Source: Nothopassalora personata (Eukaryota; Ascomycota; Dothideomycetes; Mycosphaerellales; Mycosphaerellaceae). Taken from it: DNA of 64,000 nt. The translations under genes and the position numbers were made by a program. The DNA lies in the NCBI GenBank assembly GCA_033816765.1, contig CM066293.1, positions 930,001-994,000 of the forward strand. Direction: 5' to 3'. Shown here in pieces: positions 9,843 through 21,228 of the stretch. The notes beneath the pieces were generated by a model, which was not told where the DNA came from, searched no databases, and worked only from the letters and a program-made list of their open reading frames with translations. Positions within the stretch are counted from its first letter, which is position 1. Each line of letters opens with the position of its first letter.

Positions 9843-10382
9843 ATGCCTAAGCCCTGCACTAGTTGTCGCAACGCTAGAGTGCCTTAGGGCGAGGAACGCC
9901 CTAAGTGTATCGTCGACGTTCGTTACGGTTAGTGTTCGGAGTGCGCCCGTAAGGGTTACGTCTCGTGCGACGTGTCCGTTACTTAGACCGAGTAGGAGCG
10001 GCTGCGCGACTAGCGTCGCTAGCTAAAACGAAAACTAGAGGAGGCAGAAGAGCTCGCGACCGAGGCTCGTTCTACGCTTATCGAGCGAGAGGCGAAGGTC
10101 CACCGCCTCCGGAAACAGCTACGCTTCGCCGAGGATCGTAAAGACGAAGCTATCCGGGCGGACCTATCGTCGCTTCGAGAGGTGCCCGTGCCGCCCTCTC
10201 CTCCGTCGTCCTTCGATTTTTTTATTAGAGCCCGACGTCTCTGCCTCGGGCGAATCTCTAGAGCTACTACCTCTAACGTAGGATAAGTTCTCCGAGATAC
10301 CCGACTTCTTTATAGATTCCTCTAGCGTTGCTTGTCCTTCGTTAGCTAAGGGTGTTCCGGTTGTCGAGGCTTCGTAGGTTTT
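9843..10382 (+). pseudogene. antisense accessory ORF carried by the old LTR element (Cys-rich, coiled-coil protein)
   Basis: From the ATG at 9843 a coding-like frame runs opposite to gag, between the gag end and the 3' LTR. It starts MPKPCTSCRNARVP, has further cysteines in KCIV, CSEC and VSC, and then a charged coiled coil rich in E, K, R and L (for example AEELATEAR and EREAKVHRLRKQL). The six premature stops I see in the N-terminal half are all TAG, as expected from CAG-to-TAG RIP changes. A frameshift lies near the T-run at about 10217, after which the frame continues to a TAG near 10380. From memory it resembles short C-x2-C plus coiled-coil proteins that recur in many copies in ascomycete genomes. 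Its function is unknown. Confidence 0.6.
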
Positions 10383-10389
10383 GTCTAAT

Positions 10390-11480
10390 CGTTCATTCTA
10401 TGTCGTAGTGTTGACTTCTATATCCTAGGTTATTAAATTAAGAAGCCGCTGTTTAATGTCTTTATCGTTAGGTTGTTTCTACTAGGCAGATTTCGAGAAG
10501 AAGTTCTCGCATTTCTAGTATGTCTTCTCTTCGCGAATTATTACGTTAAACTCGCGGCTAACTATGTTCTTCCTTTTATAGTTCTTTGTAAAGTGGCCTT
10601 ACTCGCTATATACGTAGTAGGTGGAACCTTTGCTCTTTAGCCCCCTTCCTATCCTACGTTCCGTTACGTCTAATTCTATTAGGTCTCCGTAACTAGGGTC
10701 CTGACTTCTAGCCTTGAAGCCCCCTCTTCCGCCCGCGGCGGGTCTCTAGTATCTAGATTGTACGAATTGGTCGTACCTTAAATCCTAAAGCCTTTCGTCG
10801 ATCTCCTTTACTGCCTTAATTATCGCCCCTAGCGTAATAACGCTAGCGTTTCGGGATAGTTCGGCTTTAATATTGTCCTTTAGCCCGAGGTAGACCTGCG
10901 ATCGCAATGCTACGTCGTTCTATTCTAGGTCGGCGGCATATTCTTAGAATTCTGAGGCGTATAGCGCTATAGAAGTAGTTTGTCGGAGTTGTCGGATATG
11001 TCGGTCGGCGTATACCTCCTTATTTAGTATCCCGTATAGATTATCGAGTTTCGTCTTAAACTCGTCGTAGTCGTAGAAAATTTTTCGGGTTTCCGTCTTC
11101 GGTGTCCCCCCCTCGCCCTAGTTATAAAGCTAGTCCTTAAGGTATAGTCGGAATCCTCTAGCTGCTTTTCCTCGTAGGAAGGATGCGGCGTACAAGACTT
11201 TAGAAGCCTCGCCTTAAAACTGGTGTGCGTTAAAGTAAAGGTATAACTAAACCTATAGTTAAAAAGCCTCTAGTTTGTCCTTAGTCCCGTCGAACGTCTC
11301 CGGCGTAGACACCTTAGGTGCACGGTAGTGGTCTAATAGGTTTAGTATGTCTATAGGAGTGTTGTTCTTGCTGCTTCCTATAATAGACATTTCGCTTATT
11401 CGTTCCGTAATACTAGTTAACTGTAGCTATTGTCGTAACGGACTCCGGGTAGCGTCTCTCCCTAACATATACAAAGTGCC
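10390..11480 (-). pseudogene. decayed gag of the old LTR element
   Basis: On the minus strand the segment can be followed alongside the intact gag at 7806-8804, for example over the GRGGF/ARSQDP region (complement near 10720) and the 3' end with its stop (near 10465). It has many CpA-to-TpA type changes and no usable reading frame. It would have encoded the same class of Ty3/gypsy capsid protein. The limits given are approximate. Confidence 0.75.
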
Positions 11481-11500
11481 CTAGTAGTAGTGCTTAAAGT

Positions 11501-11826
11501 TGTTAGGAACCGCTGTACGTTATCCTAACTAGGCTTAGATCTTTATAGGGATGTCTCGACTCGTTAGAAAGGTAGTAGTCCTAAATAGTATATAGTGTAT
11601 ACTTGAAATAAGTTAAGCACGAGGCTCCTATCTACTTGCAAAAGAGCGTCGTCTATATAGTGCCATGTCTTAGCGTCGTGTCTAACCGTTCGACTAGCTC
11701 GTCCGGTCGTCTAGTCGTCCTAGTCGCCTAGACTTACGTAACCTCTAACGTGTCCCCCACGGGCCTACACCGTCATTGGTTCTCCGGTCCTGGATTCTTT
11801 CTACCTCGTAGAACTGATCCGTAACA
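11501..11826 (-). repeat. right LTR (5' LTR) of the old element
   Basis: It is 326 bp and runs TGTTAGGAACCGC...GATCCGTAACA on the plus strand. ACTAT follows immediately (11827-11831) and matches 7368-7372. On the complementary strand it shares its R/U5-like half with the LTR of the young element, including CTATATAG and the GAGCACGAGGCTCCTATCTAC region read on the plus strand. Its other half, probably U3, is unrelated in sequence. Confidence 0.93.
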
Positions 11827-12330
11827 ACTATATACTACGCTAATATATAGTACTGTTAGCTATTATATTATAGTAAGTTAATTACTTTACTTAATTTAGG
11901 CTTATATACTAGGTGCTTTAAAAGTAAGTAGTATATTATATATATCTATCTAAGATCAAAGATTACTATATGTAAAAAGTCTATAGATTACTAAAGTTAC
12001 CTATTTCTTAGCGGTAAATACCTTAGGTTCAATAGACTATAGCCTAATTATACTTAGATTGTAATAATATATACCTTTCAATAGAGCCGTTAATATTAAT
12101 ATATAACGCGGAAATCGTTAGTACCAAAACAGCCCTATTTAGTCTTAGACTCGCTGCGCGGATTGCCGTCGGGTCGTTGTGTTTAGCGCAATCCCTAGTG
12201 CCCGCTCTCCCCGCACCCTTAAGCAATTCCAGCAGGGAGTCTGAGCTTGCGGAGGTAGTTATCCAATTCCGAGAACTATTCGTATCTACCCGATAGACGA
12301 GCGTGTGACTGCGGTATTGGTACATATATG
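11827..12330. repeat. AT-rich RIP-like decayed DNA
   Basis: The first part (to about 12110) is very rich in TA steps, with words such as TATATTATATATATC and no reading frames. From about 12130 the composition becomes more balanced but CG-containing words remain frequent. It starts with ACTAT, the right target-site copy of the old LTR element. I could not identify any parent element. Confidence 0.55.
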
Positions 12331-15244
12331 GTTGTGAACAGATGTGAATACGAACGAAGTCTCTCTAGACAATAGCTTATGCTTCTCCATCCCGACACGT
12401 GGCATTCAACGGCTTGAAATTCGAACGGATCACTTCGAATGCGCTCAGTACCAATTCCAACAGTCTCTCGCATATGGAGGTCGGTGTTTCACGTCTTATG
12501 CTGCAGATACATGAGCTTCGAGCGGGATATTGAGGACGGTCCAGAGGAGAGATCGCAGCGCTGCGAGCAATCGATTCTTCCTCGGCCTCTTTCTATGGAG
12601 CTGAAGCTTTCTTGGACTGCGTTTTTGAACTGTTCTACGGCGTATAGTATGTCTGATCTCTCAACGACGTCGCAAGATCAGGGTGGAACGCCACTGGTGG
12701 TGAGCCTCAGCGCCAGGGTAAGCGTTGCATTAATCTACTCTGTATTCATTGAAGCTGCTCTGGATCAATTGGATAGCGCATCTGCACGGCAAATTCGCGC
12801 AGAAGTATGCCTTCCATGTCCGACAGTCGATGCGTGAAGACAAGATACCCCAAGCAGACACATGTTCTGGGGCCTGAGGTAAGTCGTGTCATGTTCGCGG
12901 CACTAAAGAGCTGATGGAAGTACAACGCATGTCGCACGTTACCATAGATGTGTCATGCTACACGACGTCAATGCCCTGTCGCTAGAGTACATCAAGCTGT
13001 ACCGACCGCCATGCGTCCAATGTACAGCGTGTATGATTGCACAGCTCGGCCCGAGTACTGGAACTGTGATGTTCAGGCCTGATATGGAGGTGAAGTCGGA
13101 AACGTCGCGTGGCTCTTGCTCGTTCCTGACTGCTCTATGAGCGTGACAAGTTTTTCTTAACCTCACCTGCTGACATTTCTCCTTAATTCACTCGAATTCA
13201 ATGGGTTCCCTTCGACCAACACTTCCGCGGTTGCGCGCTCCTCAACACATGCTGGATGCCATTCCGACAGTCGTACGACCTTGTCCTGCAACCATCCGTG
13301 GAGAATACCCGAGAAGCTTGATGCACTCTACGTCGCGGATCTCCTCGCAGCTTGCGGTGTGTGCCTGAGCATGTCAAACGCGCGGCGCCGCGAATATTTG
13401 AATTTGTGTCCCAGGAAAATGCATGTCGAGAAGGAAGAAAAGCTCGTCTGAGTGGTGGCTGGAGTTGTATACCCGCCCGGACGCCGAGTCAACGGCGGCG
13501 ACAGAAGTTCAGCCAAGACCGATGAACTATGCAACTTGAATCAGAGGCGACCAACACTTTCCAACGCGCGTCTTGACTGGTTTCGTTCAAGACGTCTATG
13601 CGTCCCGTCTTACCATTCCCAAACACCATACGAACGCTGAGACAACTCCTCCTACGGCGCACTTCTGTACCCTTGGCAGTCTACAGCGGAACCTTTTGTT
13701 TGGTACCCGGGCTAGGTGTACCTGCCCTTGCAGACGCGCGATTGCTCACAAGCACGCTAGCATAGCTCCATGCACACCATGCGTTCAGCCGAAGATCCTT
13801 TCTGCTTTGCTCTATTGGCCCTCTCGAGACGATGTAGCGTACAGATCCCGTTAGTGAGGTGTACAGAGGCAGCTGCGTGCGCGCAAGGTGTGCTGAACGA
13901 CTACGCGCTGTGGCACGTATATTCGCGGGCGTCGGGAGGGTCTTCGTCACCGCCTGAAGACGAAGCTATATCCTGGATCGGGTGTTTCAAAACTACTAGC
14001 CATTCCGACAGGCGGCATGTGATCGCTTTCAGCAACTGCGACTTGCTGCTGCGGCGTTGTTCACTGTCAGTTATCAGCCTCGTTATAAGCGTTTCGAAGC
14101 AAGGCTCTGCTTGTGCAATGTCAGAGCCAATGCAAGAGCGCGTTGGCGAACGAGGCGGGGTCGGAACCACTGTGTGAGTTTGCACGTTCTGTACCTGATG
14201 TACCTGGCCGCTCCATTAATGACTGGACGATTTGGGTTTGCAGGCGAGGCGAGGTACCAAGAGATATCCCCACCACATCCTTTTGCAGGCCAAGGTGCTC
14301 ACACCAAAGCCACGCTTATCACAAGCTGCGCACCGTTGCCACGCAGGATTCCGTCCCGACCACTTCCGGCACGAATACTGTGGTCCCTCGTGGTCAAACA
14401 GGGACGATGTCGGTCTTATTCTCAGCGACTTCGCGATCTCGAAGCGCGCCCGTCAAAAGTACAGCAGTGTCGTCCATAGCGTCGAAGAGAAGCGCCGGTG
14501 TTATTAACCTTTCAAGATCGTCGACGGATGTGCGTCAGGTCGCTGTAGACAGATCTGCGCAAGCGCATCTTTAACCTACAGCCATCCTTGCTTGTCAAGA
14601 AACCTCTCCGGTACCATGTACCCCACTGTCCTCCCCTCCACCAACGCCATCTGCGCTGCTTCACTCTGCGCTTGCTACACCTGATCCGTGTGCCAGCTCG
14701 CCATTCGTGGCATGCCTCTCTCGGGATCTGCTCTTATCCCCTCTCCGCTGAAACTCTTGTGCCTGTGCTCCAACGTCAGCTAACAGCTTGCGTGTGGCGG
14801 GAATCCTTGGACCTCGTGCACCTGGCCGCAGCCTGTTCAAGTGTGCCTTGTCACCACTGTCAGCGCGTGTAACCGCAACGCCTTCTAACATCGTCTTTCT
14901 GCGGCATCCCGAGTAGCTTGGGTCTTTCACGACTGACGCAGACGAATTACGACGCCCAAGTTCTGCCTGTGACGTGCGTCCACTACGCTCACTCGAGTCT
15001 TGGATGACACCGGGCCGTTGATCGTTCCCCAGCCTTGCCGGTGCTTGGACCTGCATCTGACCAGTAACTGCGACATCGACGCTGCGCCCGACCGAGGGAG
15101 CGCGCAGTGGGAAGCGCGCGCAGCAAATACGCTCGAGTCAACGAGTCGCCATTATCTGTGCCCGGACCGCAGACTTCCGCACGTCGCACAGCTGCAACGG
15201 TAATCCGTTGGCGCAGCTAGGCGTCAGAATCGTTCGAACAGCAG
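12331..15244. other. gene-poor stretch; no gene recognised
   Basis: This 2.9-kb stretch of normal base composition holds only short overlapping ORFs (up to about 150 codons) in several frames with no recognisable domain or splice continuity. The part nearest 15245 probably holds the promoter and 5' leader of the zinc-finger gene. I see no tRNA or repeat in it. Confidence 0.4.
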
Positions 15245-17420
15245 ATGGCAACGTTCTCTGCAGTCAACAACGATTTCAGAGCGTCGAACGATGTGTCTAC
15301 ACAAGCACCGAACACTCCGACGCCAGTGGCCAATATGCCCACAGAAACAAGAGACATGGTAGCAGGCGAGTCGTCTCTTAGCACCGCGACGAGGCACAGC
15401 TTTGGTGGCGTGCCGGGTCAACGACCTCTACCAGACGAGCCACTCACGCCTGCGCCAGCTCAAGAACAGCAGCAGGAGGGCGATACTTCTGTGAAACGAG
15501 ACGACTCAAATCGATCTGCCAAACGACCTGGACCTTCGGACGATGTCGAAATGGGGGAAGGAGACGATGATAATGATGAAGACGACGGATCAGACAATGA
15601 AAGTGTGACAAGCGACTCGCAGAGGCCTTCAAAGAAGAAGAAGGGACAACGGTTCTTCTGTACCGAATTCCCGCCATGTCAACTCAGCTTCACACGAAGC
15701 GAGCACCTGGCGCGGCACATAAGGTGAGACAATTGTGCTGTATCGGTACGATGCATACTGACTTGTGCAAAGGAAACACACTGGTGAACGACCATTCCAG
15801 TGCCACTGCTCTCGAAGATTCTCTCGGCTGGACAACTTGAGACAACATGCCCAGACTGTGCATGTGAACGAAGAGATTCCCGGCGACTCCCTCGCCGCCA
15901 CCAGCACAAGGTTCCAGCGTCAAATTCGTACTGACAGAGTACGACCTCCCAATAGTCGGTCTCGTGCATCGACACTTGGCAGCAGTAATGGCGGTCATTC
16001 TCGCGGGCACAGCAGGAACCTGTCAACCTCGAGCATTGGCTCCACCACATCCAGTGTAGGCGGGCTTGACGATGCTCGCCGCCGACCCCAGCCATTGGCA
16101 ATGGCAAATGATCCGTCTGCCCGGGCACGTCTTTCGCTGGAGACGTATAACAGCGGCATTGGTGGCAGTCCTCAGCAGCAATATATCTACTACAATCAGT
16201 CCCCGACTGGATACAGCACCCCAACCTCCACTGCCTTCTCAACTGGCCCCCAAAGTCCACGCTTTCAGTCTGGTATGGCTTCTCCCGCGTCGACCCTCTC
16301 GCGCTCGTCATTCTATAATGGGGCGCGAGCACCAGGTCGGCGGCTTTCTGTTCCATCTGGGCAAAATCCACTCCAGAACCAAAATGCGACCTACCCAACA
16401 CAATACTTTAGCCCGCTCCCATCGGGACAGTCCGCCAATCTCTCGCAGAACAGTAGCGTCTTTGCGAGTCCTACACGTTCTGTCTTCTCACACGGGCGAC
16501 GAGAATCAGAGACCGAGATGGAATACCGCAGGAGGACATGGCATCCTAGCTCCAACTCCCAGTATGCCCAGCGACCTGCGACAAGTGGCTTGACGTATCA
16601 CCAGACACCGGACGAGCCTCGGCCAGCTTTCACGCAGCAACAGGCTGCTTCCCAGATGACTCGGCTACCTGGCATCGAGAGCTTTGACCATGCTCCGCCT
16701 CCTGGTCTTCGTCAGCAGTCCAGTCCCATGATGGTCGACTCTTCTCCTCGCCCACCAAGCTCTGGACGACCCTTGGATAGTGGCATTCAGCAGGGCCTCA
16801 CCAGACTTGACATCGCGGCTGCGAACGCACCAATCGACGGACAGTGGCAGGTGGCTCCCAGCGCACCTCAACAGCAGCCTACCTACTTCACCCAGCAGGC
16901 AACTATCCCACCTGCGAACTTCTCTCAGCAACAGCAGAAGCACATTTCGATGCCTGAGCAGCCGCTCACCCCACGGAAGCATAAGCGTAATGCTTGGTAT
17001 GGAGGTCCGATAACGCCTTCGCATAGCAATATAGCCGCCCCTGGCGCCCAGAGACCATCGCCAGAAGATTCAGGCAGCAGCGATGGGGTACCCACACCAT
17101 CGACCTCGCAAGCCGTTGAGTATAATCCAGTCATAGTGAACGCTAGTAGCATGGAGCAATATCCGCCTGGTACGGCCATCACTGATGACCAAAAAGTCTA
17201 CTCAGCGCCAGGTCACCAAGGCAGGACCGATTCCGGCTATCAGCAGTTCTCAGCTCAAGACCAGCCACCACAACAGACGTATGCTCTGCAGTCTGGGCAC
17301 GACCCACGCTTTGCGCAGCAACGTTTCAATCAAGCCCCGAACAACGACATGGCTGGGCTTGAAGCACTGGTCGCAGTCGCTACCAGCGAAGGCAACCGCG
17401 CAGTCGAGCACAGGTCTTGA
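15245..17420 (+). CDS. C2H2 zinc-finger transcription factor (708 aa, two exons)
   Basis: The exons are 15245-15723 and 15773-17420. The 49-bp intron (GTGAGA...AAAG) splits the first finger and joins ...LARHIR to KHTGERP. The N-terminal part is acidic ([17 protein letters not shown]), followed by a basic SKKKKGQR patch. Finger 1 has C-x5-C-x12-H-x3-H and finger 2 the unusual C-x1-C-x12-H-x4-H. The [20 protein letters not shown] block resembles the yeast Usv1/Rgm1/Com2 class of stress and carbon-response regulators. The remaining 500 residues are low-complexity, rich in S, P, Q and N, with SP/TP sites typical of regulatory tails. Target genes cannot be inferred. Confidence 0.9.
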
Positions 17421-18059
17421 GTCGTGAACTGCCTCCGAAACACTACTCACACAGACACCCGACGCAGATTGGACGATCCTTTGGGGCATTTCTCCCATCG
17501 CTCCGACGCACACATAGGACGCACACCAATGACAACTACGAAACCATTTTCTTATGTAGGCACGAAGTTACGACCCTTGACGACGTTCGGCACTATTGCT
17601 TTTAGTTTATGGAGTGGACGAACCCGGAAACGTTCAACACGAACAACGAATATTCTTATCTCACACGAAGGCTTAAGCATCTGGTGCGGCATCGGTTGCT
17701 TTGGTGTTCCGCGATCTACCCTTTCCATAATGCTGGAGTGCACATGTGTGCTGGCTTCGGATGACGAATGAATACGTTACGAACAAGATACCCCATAGGA
17801 AGGATGATTATGGTTCCGGTTTACGCACATTTCTGCATAGCGTTTAGAACTTGTTTGGGCTTTGCGCTGGGTCCTTTGGGATGCGTGGTTTATAAGTACC
17901 CAAGATGGTTCTGGATTCATGCATGGTTGCGCTCGTGGTTATCGGTGACTTTGGGTACATGTTGATGATCGAGGATGGTTTTGCGCTTGTACAGATAGCT
18001 GGCTCTCCACTTGGCTGCTCAATGCGATAGTGCTCATCTTCGAGTATGACTACCTCTCT
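17421..18059. other. intergenic, 3' side of the zinc-finger gene
   Basis: There is no supported gene. It should contain the 3' UTR of the zinc-finger gene and the sequence downstream of the dead OPT gene, since the two are convergent. Confidence 0.4.
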
Positions 18060-20510
18060 CGGTTTTGTAATGCGCCTCGCAGCCGCCGTTAGCAATGTCT
18101 CCCCACCACCTCATGCTGATGCTGGAGTATCCGAATGCAAAGGACCAGTGCAGCAATAGCGATGGCAATGGACAATGCTGCCGACAGCACATAGCTGTAC
18201 TTCGACCAGAAAGACAGGTACTTTCCACGGATATGGATCATGTATTAATTACCAAGCGAACGGCATCTCAGGCCATATGTAAGCCAAGTTGTATGGCGGC
18301 GTGAAGACCAGTCCGCCACTCAGGAAAGCCCACCGGACAGATCTGTCGCGCCCAGTGGTCTTTCGTAGCTTCCTCTGCGCGATTGACAGAAGGGCTCGAA
18401 ACGCCAGGCCTATAGGGAAAGCAATCAGCAGGATTCTATACTGGCCACCTTCGCCGGAGACCTTGCGGGCATCCATGCTGCCAAACTATACGGCTGCGCT
18501 GAAGTAAGCGTTGACTCCCGGGCAGTTGAATCGAGCGGATGTGACGAAGAAGTTCTGCCAAACAGAAGAGTGTTAGCTTTACTCGACAACCACATGGCAG
18601 TGTCTCGGCAAATTGGTGTAGACGCAACACGTATCCCGAATGCTCCGCCTCTGTCCAAGCCATCGCTCGATGACTTGTCCTTTTCGATTCGTACCATGGC
18701 TTGTTCATTACCCAGTTGAATCGAGCCACCCAGGGATTCCGCGATGACATTGAGCTCCACATCGATGCCAGTCGTTGCAGCAATAACACTAGCGGGGATG
18801 ACATGCACCAATGGGAGTAGGATCCCGAAGAAAATGACGCCGACTGTGGTATATGTCTGCCAGCCCGCCACGACAGTCACACCAAGTACGATGGCAACAA
18901 CATTAAGCGCCACGTACCACCACTCCGCGACTTCAGGATATGCTGTCATCAGCCTTTCGTGGACGTCGCTTGTTGCTGCTCCTGTTTTGAGTCGCCGAAA
19001 GAGGCTCTTGAAGCCATGGACAATCTCGTCGCGGTGCTAGATGTATGTGTGCGTAATGGTCGCAGCATACACTGAGAAGAAGAAGAAATACATCGTCAGC
19101 GAAGATGCCGACATAAATGCTGGCGAATATGCTTGGTACTTCGCCTCGTCCAGCAGTCCACGTGAGTCAAGGGCGCGCGAGGCATCGTACGTTGTGGCAT
19201 TGGTCGAGTACAGCGTACTTGTGTTTATGCGCAGGTACGCTGTGTTGAGAGCGGTGGTGTATCACAAGCCAAGGACCATGAACATGACGGCAACTGTCCC
19301 CACGAACTTGTTCGTGATGGCTGTGAAGGGCATGACTGGAGGATCGTTGATACCCCCACGAGTGAGGATGTTCCAGTCAAAGGTCGGCGGTGGATTCAGT
19401 CCCACACCCTTCGTCAAGCATCTGAAAGTCTTGAAGCGAGAGATGGTCCAGATCTCCCTCGCGGGACCAGTCACTGGTGTATTTTTGTCTGCAACAGCGT
19501 TGGTCTTGACACAGCATACGAGGATGTCGCTACGACATACCTTTGTGAAGCGGGCTGTTGAGTGCGATGGTAGCCAGCGAGTTCGGATAAACAGGATAAG
19601 AACGATGTACCAGTATCTTCCCGCACAGCCCAGCCAGGCCATATCTCATGAGGTCTGTTGACAAGGCCATCAACACCTGGTACCCGAACGATCCTGAATA
19701 CGGCTGGCTGAAGTACTTCTTCAGGAAATGTGTGAAGATGATGTAACTCAAGGTAGATCCAACGGTTGCCATGATTGTGATGAGCATATGCTCTTTCTTG
19801 CTGAAAGGTCGAGGGTTGAGACTGTGTCTCACGCTGGAAATGTGTCGTCCTAACATCCATCCGGCAAGAACTTCTCGAAGGCTTGGCCGACTGGATAGCA
19901 TAGATGATAGCAGCTGAGAAACATCAGAGCCGATGGTGATGGACGGTTGCCGGACACTGAAAAATTGGTTCATGAATGCGACGATGGAGACGAAGAGCAA
20001 ACCAATGGTCCAGGATCGAACCGTTGACGAAGGATCATCGACGTCGTCGCCATTGTCCACGACAGCACGAACCTCTGAGTAGAGACTACTGGTCGTGAGG
20101 ATGGCGGCCTCTAACTTCATTTCTTGAATGAGCGCAGCATGCTTCTCCGGTGCTCCGAGGATGCCTTCATGGTTCTTCAAGAACTCCTTGGTCTTGGACA
20201 GAATCTTGATTGGGAAGTTGGGTCCGAAGTCGTGGAGTTTGTGGCCATGCTTCAGATGCTGCGTGGCTTCGCTCAGAGTCAATTTCTCTGCTTCTTCCTG
20301 GGCTGTGAGGAAGTCTTCTTAGGTCATATTGAAGTTGCTACTATGGCCTTAGCATTCTGCTTCGCTCTGTCGATGCTATTGACCTACAACTCAGCCTGCT
20401 TAGCAGTGACTATATGTCTGAATCTGCGCTGCTTCTCATCCAACGCGCCTGAGTCTAAAGGAACAGCTGTAGTCTCGCGATCTTCCTTTGGCTCATGATC
20501 AGCAGGATCA
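18060..20510 (-). pseudogene. oligopeptide transporter (OPT family), pseudogene
   Basis: OPT proteins are proton-coupled plasma-membrane importers of small peptides. The relic can be followed in order on the minus strand. N-terminal LHDFGPNFPIK, SVRQPSITIGS and NPRPFSKKEHMLITIM lie at 19900-20250. GLNPPPTFDWNIL lies near 19390, EWWYVALNVVAIVLGV near 18920 and FLSGGLVFTPPYNLAYIWP near 18270. Damage includes a pair of opposite frameshifts around 19870-19900 (YPVGQAFEKFLPD appears only in another frame). About 60 residues are missing before GLNPPPTF, with in-frame stops near 19260 and 19040. The N-terminus near 20460-20510 is also degenerate. It cannot make a functional transporter. Confidence 0.85.
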
Positions 20511-21228
20511 ATACTTGACCTGCTGGTTGATCGGCCTCAGTCTTAATCTTAGGCCAAGCGACACATTTTGCACACATATACCGGGTTCAGTTGGCGCCAT
20601 GCAAACTCCACATGTTGCAAGGCAACCTCGGACGTTCTTTCGCTCAATGTACCCGCTATGATCTTCACGACTACAGTACCGGAGTACCTTGAAGAAGAAA
20701 ACGGAGCCGGCGTAGTTCCCAGATAACAGCAATTCTGGGGCTCTCGAAACCACCTGGCTCAAGCGAATCCCGCCAAGATACTGCCTGCGGACCATAACCT
20801 ACCCTAGCACATGGACTGATCAGGCTATGCAACATCGTCCGAGGCGCCAAACAAATGGCACTACGTGTTCGGTGACGAGCAGAACTCGGCTCATTCATGC
20901 ACTGAGTTCGTGGCCAAGATTCGAATTGCCTCGCATTGCTGATGCGGCCGCATTAAACCAGCACGACACCGGCATCAATCCCCGAGAGAGCAGTGCTCGC
21001 GATAGTGTCCACATGTATCTGCACCGGGATGTGATGCAGCACTAGCTTGTTCTGGCTGACGACCCTCTTGACGCCATGCACTAGTTCAGAACGCCATACA
21101 TGATCTGCAGGACGAACTGGCGAGCTCCGGGCGCCCTCAGCTCCGAGACAGTAATGTGTTGAAGGTACCTAATCCAAGTTCCATCAGACCACATAAAACG
21201 TCTACCCGGTACATGGCCAGACACTATC
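20511..21228. other. intergenic, upstream of the amidohydrolase gene
   Basis: No gene is supported here. Only short ORFs occur on both strands. It lies between the decayed 5' end of the OPT relic (minus) and the start of the amidohydrolase gene (plus), so it probably holds divergent promoter sequence. Confidence 0.35.

Larger units (their letters stand above)
7373..11826 (-). mobile_element. old RIP-mutated gag-only LTR retrotransposon, split by a nested insertion
   Basis: The element is on the minus strand. Its two LTRs are each 326 bp: the left one is 7373-7431 plus 9435-9701, interrupted by the young element, and the right one is 11501-11826. Both LTRs run TGTTAGGA...CGTAACA. A perfect 5-bp target-site duplication ACTAT flanks it (7368-7372 and 11827-11831). 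The internal region is 9702-11500. It holds a decayed minus-strand gag collinear with the gag of the young element, an antisense ORF near the 3' LTR, and a purine-rich tract (complement of 9702-9718) abutting that LTR. It has no reverse transcriptase, protease or integrase. Confidence 0.9.
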
